Origin: JBFHER01 sp041584055
GTDB lineage: Bacteria > Bacteroidota > Bacteroidia > Bacteroidales > UBA5342
Direction: 5' to 3'
NCBI GenBank assembly: GCA_041584055.1
Contig: JBFHER010000150.1
Coordinates: 1 to 9,515 of the forward strand
Length of the DNA: 9,515 bases
The notes beneath the pieces were generated by a model that worked only from the letters and a program-made list of their open reading frames with translations, did not search any database and was not told the origin of the DNA. Made by a program: the position numbers and the translations under genes. Shown here in pieces: positions 7,298-9,515 of this stretch (its first letter is position 1; each line of letters opens with the position of its first letter).

Positions 7298-7903
7298 TTA
7301 GTGACAACCGCAACCGCTACCACAACCGGCTTCAACTTCCTCTCCGCTTCCACAGCCGCCATCACCGCAACTACCATCACCACATCCGCCGCCACTGCCG
7401 CAACCGCAACCACCACTTAAGGCGCCTGATGCTTCAAGCAACTCCTGCTCCGATGCTTCACGCACATCCAAAACACTCCCTTGAAAACAAAGGTCTGCCC
7501 CTGCAAGTGGATGGTTAAAATCCATCGTTACAGTTTCCTCTTTCAACTCTTTTACCATCCCATTCATGCGATTGCCCTGAGCATCCATCATTGGCACGGT
7601 ATTTCCTAAAACGAGTAATGACTCATCAATTTTACCGTCAACTTCGAAGATATTCTTGGGAAGGTCCACAATACGATCTTCAAAAGCAGGGCCATAAGCA
7701 TCATCGCTTTTGATTTCAAACTTGTAGTTGTCCCCTTTTTTTAAGCCCAGGATGTGCTCTTCAAATTTAGGCATCATTAAACCGGCACCGTAAACAAATG
7801 CCAGAGGAGTCTCTTCAACCGCTTTTTCTTTCAACTCTCCTTCAAACCCACCAGTCCTCAGTTCATAGGTGAGCGAGACATGCATATTTCTGTTAATCTC
7901 CAT
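7298..7903 (-). CDS. slyD: SlyD-like FKBP-type peptidyl-prolyl cis-trans isomerase with Cys-rich tail
   Basis: This 201-residue protein is likely a cytoplasmic folding catalyst and metal-binding chaperone. The FKBP fold is split by the SlyD insert-in-flap (IF) domain. The N-terminal part holds ETPLAFVYGAGLMMPKFEE (31-49) and GLKKGD, then DDAYGPAFED (67-76). The IF domain spans about 77-121, and the fold closes with the conserved DFNHPLAG (128-135). Residues 164-201 are almost only Gly, Ser, Asp and Cys, with eight Cys (166, 168, 174, 179, 184, 194, 198, 200) and a terminal His. This is analogous to the nickel-binding tail of E. coli SlyD, though with far fewer His. I chose ATG 7903. The frame extends upstream to a TTG at 7921, but that TTG lies inside a perfect TAnnTTTG promoter box and so is unlikely to be translated. 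aroC follows after 12 nt, probably in one transcript. Confidence 0.92.
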   Translation of the reverse strand: MEINRNMHVSLTYELRTGGFEGELKEKAVEETPLAFVYGAGLMMPKFEEHILGLKKGDNYKFEIKSDDAYGPAFEDRIVDLPKNIFEVDGKIDESLLVLGNTVPMMDAQGNRMNGMVKELKEETVTMDFNHPLAGADLCFQGSVLDVREASEQELLEASGALSGGCGCGSGGGCGDGSCGDGGCGSGEEVEAGCGSGCGCH

Positions 7904-7918
7904 AATTACTTTTTTTTG

Positions 7919-7926
7919 CAAATATA
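7919..7926 (-). promoter_or_regulatory. Bacteroidota-type -7 box (TATATTTG) for slyD-aroC
   Basis: The minus strand reads TATATTTG, an exact TAnnTTTG match, ending 15 nt before the slyD ATG at 7903. The upstream lyase stop codon is at 7945, so the box sits in the 41-nt gap. No TTG at -33 is evident. It implies a very short leader of about 10 nt and a promoter independent of the upstream gene. Confidence 0.6.
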
Positions 7927-7944
7927 ATATTAATAACTCTCTGT

Positions 7945-9114
7945 TTATAATCCATTCACCTTTTCAGCAAGCTTTTCAATTACTTTAACAAGGTTTTGCC
8001 TTGGCGTACCCACATTTAATCGTTGATGACCGTTTCCTCCTGGGCCAAATGTCGGTCCCTGATTCATTCCCACACCTACCTCATTGACCATAAATCCTTT
8101 TAATTCCTCGTCATTCATGCCTAAACCAGCGCAATCTAACCACAACAAGAATGATGCCTGTGGTTTAATCGGGAGAATAGACGGGACCTTTTCTTTTAAG
8201 AACCCGATCACATATTCAATGTTTCCTTCCACATAACGGATCATCTGTTTACGCCATTCTTCGCCATCCCGAAAAGCTGCAATGGTTGCATCGTAGCCTA
8301 ACATTGATCCATGCCCTGTATGCGTATCATCAATAAAACTAAAATATTTTTGCCTCAAATCACTATCCGAAGCAATACAAAAAGCTGAACTAAGCCCGGC
8401 CATGTTAAACGTCTTGCTGGGAGCCATTAGTGTCAGGCTCACTTTTTCAGCTTCTTTAGAAACAGTTGCGAAGGGAATATGTTTATTCCCAAACAAGGCC
8501 ATATCGGCATGAATCTCATCTGAGATAACAATAACATCATTTCGATAACAGATATCCGCAACTCTAATTAACTCATCTTTCGACCATATCCTTCCTCCAG
8601 GATTATGAGGCGAACATAAAAAAAACATGCTTGCAAGCTTCGCCTTTTCCTCCAGATCTTCAAAATTTATTTCAAACTGACCATTCTTTTGTTCCAGTTG
8701 ATTGTATATAACTGTCCGGCCATTTGAGTTTGCGATTGACATAAATGGCGGGTAAATTGGTGGCTGAACAAGAATCTTATCTCCTGGTTTTGTAAATCTC
8801 AATACAGCCATTGAAATTGCAGGCAATACACCGGGCACATGTTTTATCCAGTGCTTTTCCAAATCCCACGCATGTTGCATTTTAACCCAGGACATGATGC
8901 TCTCAAAGTATTCATCTTTTGGCAAGGTGTAACCAAGAATGCCATGATCCAAACGCGTTTTTATGCCATCTATGATGAAGGACCCTGTGCGAAAATCCAT
9001 ATCCGCAACCCACAGGGGCATCACATCAGCTCTTCCAAATAGCATCCTGGCGTATGCATGCTTCATTGCGCCAGAATTGGATCTATCTATAATCTCGTCA
9101 AAATTGTATTCCAT
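7945..9114 (-). CDS. MalY/PatB-type PLP-dependent cystathionine beta-lyase / aminotransferase
   Basis: This 389-residue cytoplasmic fold-type I PLP enzyme belongs to the MalY/PatB C-S lyase group, which typically splits cystathionine or cysteine conjugates to pyruvate, ammonia and a thiol. MalY-like signs are PLWVADMDF (33-41) near the N-terminus, YGY-like ILGYTLP, and VQPPIYPPF (117-125). PLP-site residues are the HNPGGRIW block (Asn171), SDEIHADM (Asp199) and the Schiff-base Lys234 in APSKTFNMAGL. The substrate-carboxylate Arg is probably Arg365 in QRLNVGTP. Length matches the family. It may serve methionine synthesis or cysteine breakdown; a true aminotransferase role cannot be excluded from sequence alone. 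The ATG at 9114 has a TAnnTTTG box 20-28 nt upstream. The slyD gene follows after 41 nt with its own promoter-like box. Confidence 0.93.
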   Translation of the reverse strand: MEYNFDEIIDRSNSGAMKHAYARMLFGRADVMPLWVADMDFRTGSFIIDGIKTRLDHGILGYTLPKDEYFESIMSWVKMQHAWDLEKHWIKHVPGVLPAISMAVLRFTKPGDKILVQPPIYPPFMSIANSNGRTVIYNQLEQKNGQFEINFEDLEEKAKLASMFFLCSPHNPGGRIWSKDELIRVADICYRNDVIVISDEIHADMALFGNKHIPFATVSKEAEKVSLTLMAPSKTFNMAGLSSAFCIASDSDLRQKYFSFIDDTHTGHGSMLGYDATIAAFRDGEEWRKQMIRYVEGNIEYVIGFLKEKVPSILPIKPQASFLLWLDCAGLGMNDEELKGFMVNEVGVGMNQGPTFGPGGNGHQRLNVGTPRQNLVKVIEKLAEKVNGL

Positions 9115-9134
9115 TTTTATGAAAATTAAGGGTG

Positions 9135-9142
9135 CAAAGGTA
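9135..9142 (-). promoter_or_regulatory. Bacteroidota-type -7 box (TACCTTTG) for the MalY/PatB-type gene
   Basis: The minus strand reads TACCTTTG, an exact TAnnTTTG match, ending 20 nt before the ATG at 9114. No clear TTG is seen at the -33 position. The predicted leader is about 15 nt, similar to slyD. Confidence 0.6.
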
Positions 9143-9472
9143 TTAAAATTTGAGTAACTGAAATATTGAACTCGGCCCTGATCATCTGAATCTTAATATG
9201 AAAGGAAAAACAAATCAGTCCAAAAAGATTTATTGATTTGTCATTTTTCTGTCTTAACACGGAACTTTGATATGTTGTGGGAAAGCGCTGTTGCCTATGA
9301 TCAGTGTAGATTTTAAATTAATTCATGAAACAGTTATTTAAAATCAAATTTGACACAAAACCTGCACTGTATTTTTCTCAGGAAGCAAATTTAAGATCGT
9401 TGTAGGCAACGACTGAACTTTTTGTCTTGTGACCTGATGCTACTTATAAACAGATTGAAAAGTGCGCATAAC
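9143..9472. other. Non-coding region upstream of the MalY/PatB-type gene
   Basis: About 330 bp with no credible ORF. It contains a 10-bp palindrome TCAAATTTGA (9344-9353), a compact hairpin TCGTTG-TAGG-CAACGA (9397-9412), and an 8-bp inverted repeat GTTGCCTA (9290-9297) with TAGGCAAC (9403-9410). A minus-strand TAAATTTG (9393-9386) matches the -7 consensus. No known RNA family is recognised. A small RNA or an additional upstream promoter is possible. Confidence 0.5.
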
Positions 9473-9503
9473 AAAAAGCCCTCTCAGGTGAAAGGGCTTT
9501 TTT
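9473..9503. terminator. Strong hairpin terminator, probably of the gene beyond the right edge
   Basis: A 10-bp perfect stem, AAAAAGCCCT (9473-9482) with AGGGCTTTTT (9493-9502), closes a 10-nt loop. A-rich and T-rich flanks make it workable on both strands. Since every gene here reads leftward and no + strand gene precedes it, it most likely ends a minus-strand gene lying to the right of the window. Confidence 0.85.
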
Positions 9504-9515
9504 GTTTAATTCAGA

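Noticed and set aside
7301..7420. Repeated CCGCAACC-like units suggesting a CRISPR or minisatellite
   Set aside because: The units are 3-9 bp with no spacers and are fully explained by codons for the Gly/Cys tail of the SlyD-like protein.
2800..9157. Other short open frames on both strands inside the sulfatase, transporter, aroC and lyase genes
   Set aside because: Each overlaps a gene with clear family motifs in another frame and shows no motif of its own.
9115..9472. A tRNA or small protein gene in the right-hand gap
   Set aside because: No cloverleaf-like set of stems was found, and the only start-to-stop frame noticed (ATG near 9198) is about 12 codons.
1..9515. A defence system, mobile element or wholly new multi-gene system
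   Set aside because: No transposase, integrase, nuclease, toxin-antitoxin or terminal repeat is visible, and every gene belongs to a recognisable family.

Overview
The window looks like chromosomal DNA of a Bacteroidota (Bacteroidetes) bacterium. It is A+T-rich and has several intergenic copies of the TAnnTTTG -7 promoter box typical of that phylum, with no strong Shine-Dalgarno sequences. It also carries a secreted formylglycine-type sulfatase. I cannot name a genus. All six genes that I can support lie on the minus strand, so the window reads from right to left.

Layout in direction of transcription: (1) 9515-9115 is non-coding, with a strong hairpin terminator (9473-9503) that probably ends a gene beyond the right edge. 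(2) 9114-7945 is a PLP-dependent MalY/PatB-type C-S lyase or aminotransferase with its own TAnnTTTG box. (3) 7903-7298 is a SlyD-like FKBP prolyl isomerase with a Gly/Cys-rich tail. (4) 7285-6209 is chorismate synthase (aroC), 12 nt behind slyD and followed by a terminator. (5) 5843-4515 is an ExuT-like hexuronate-type MFS transporter. It is preceded by a TATATTTG box that abuts a LacI-family-type palindrome, and it ends in a clear terminator. (6) 4219-2399 is an exported Cys-type sulfatase. (7) 1923-1 is the 5' part (641 codons) of a soluble multi-domain sensor, with a coiled coil, a GAF-like domain, two near-duplicate PAS domains, a third PAS and the start of a fourth. Its output domain lies off the left edge.

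Genes 2-4 are housekeeping-type functions: sulfur amino acid or PLP metabolism, protein folding and metal handling, and the last step of the shikimate pathway. Genes 5-6 suggest a small carbohydrate module. The sulfatase would remove sulfate from a glycan outside the cytoplasm and the transporter would import an acidic sugar, probably under a LacI-family repressor encoded elsewhere. A terminator separates the two genes, so a shared role is inferred from adjacency only. I found no CRISPR array, insertion sequence, phage gene, tRNA or rRNA, and no convincing evidence of a wholly new system. The most useful leads are the operator/promoter overlap before the transporter, the tandem PAS duplication, the promoter/start conflict at slyD, and the structured non-coding region at the right end.
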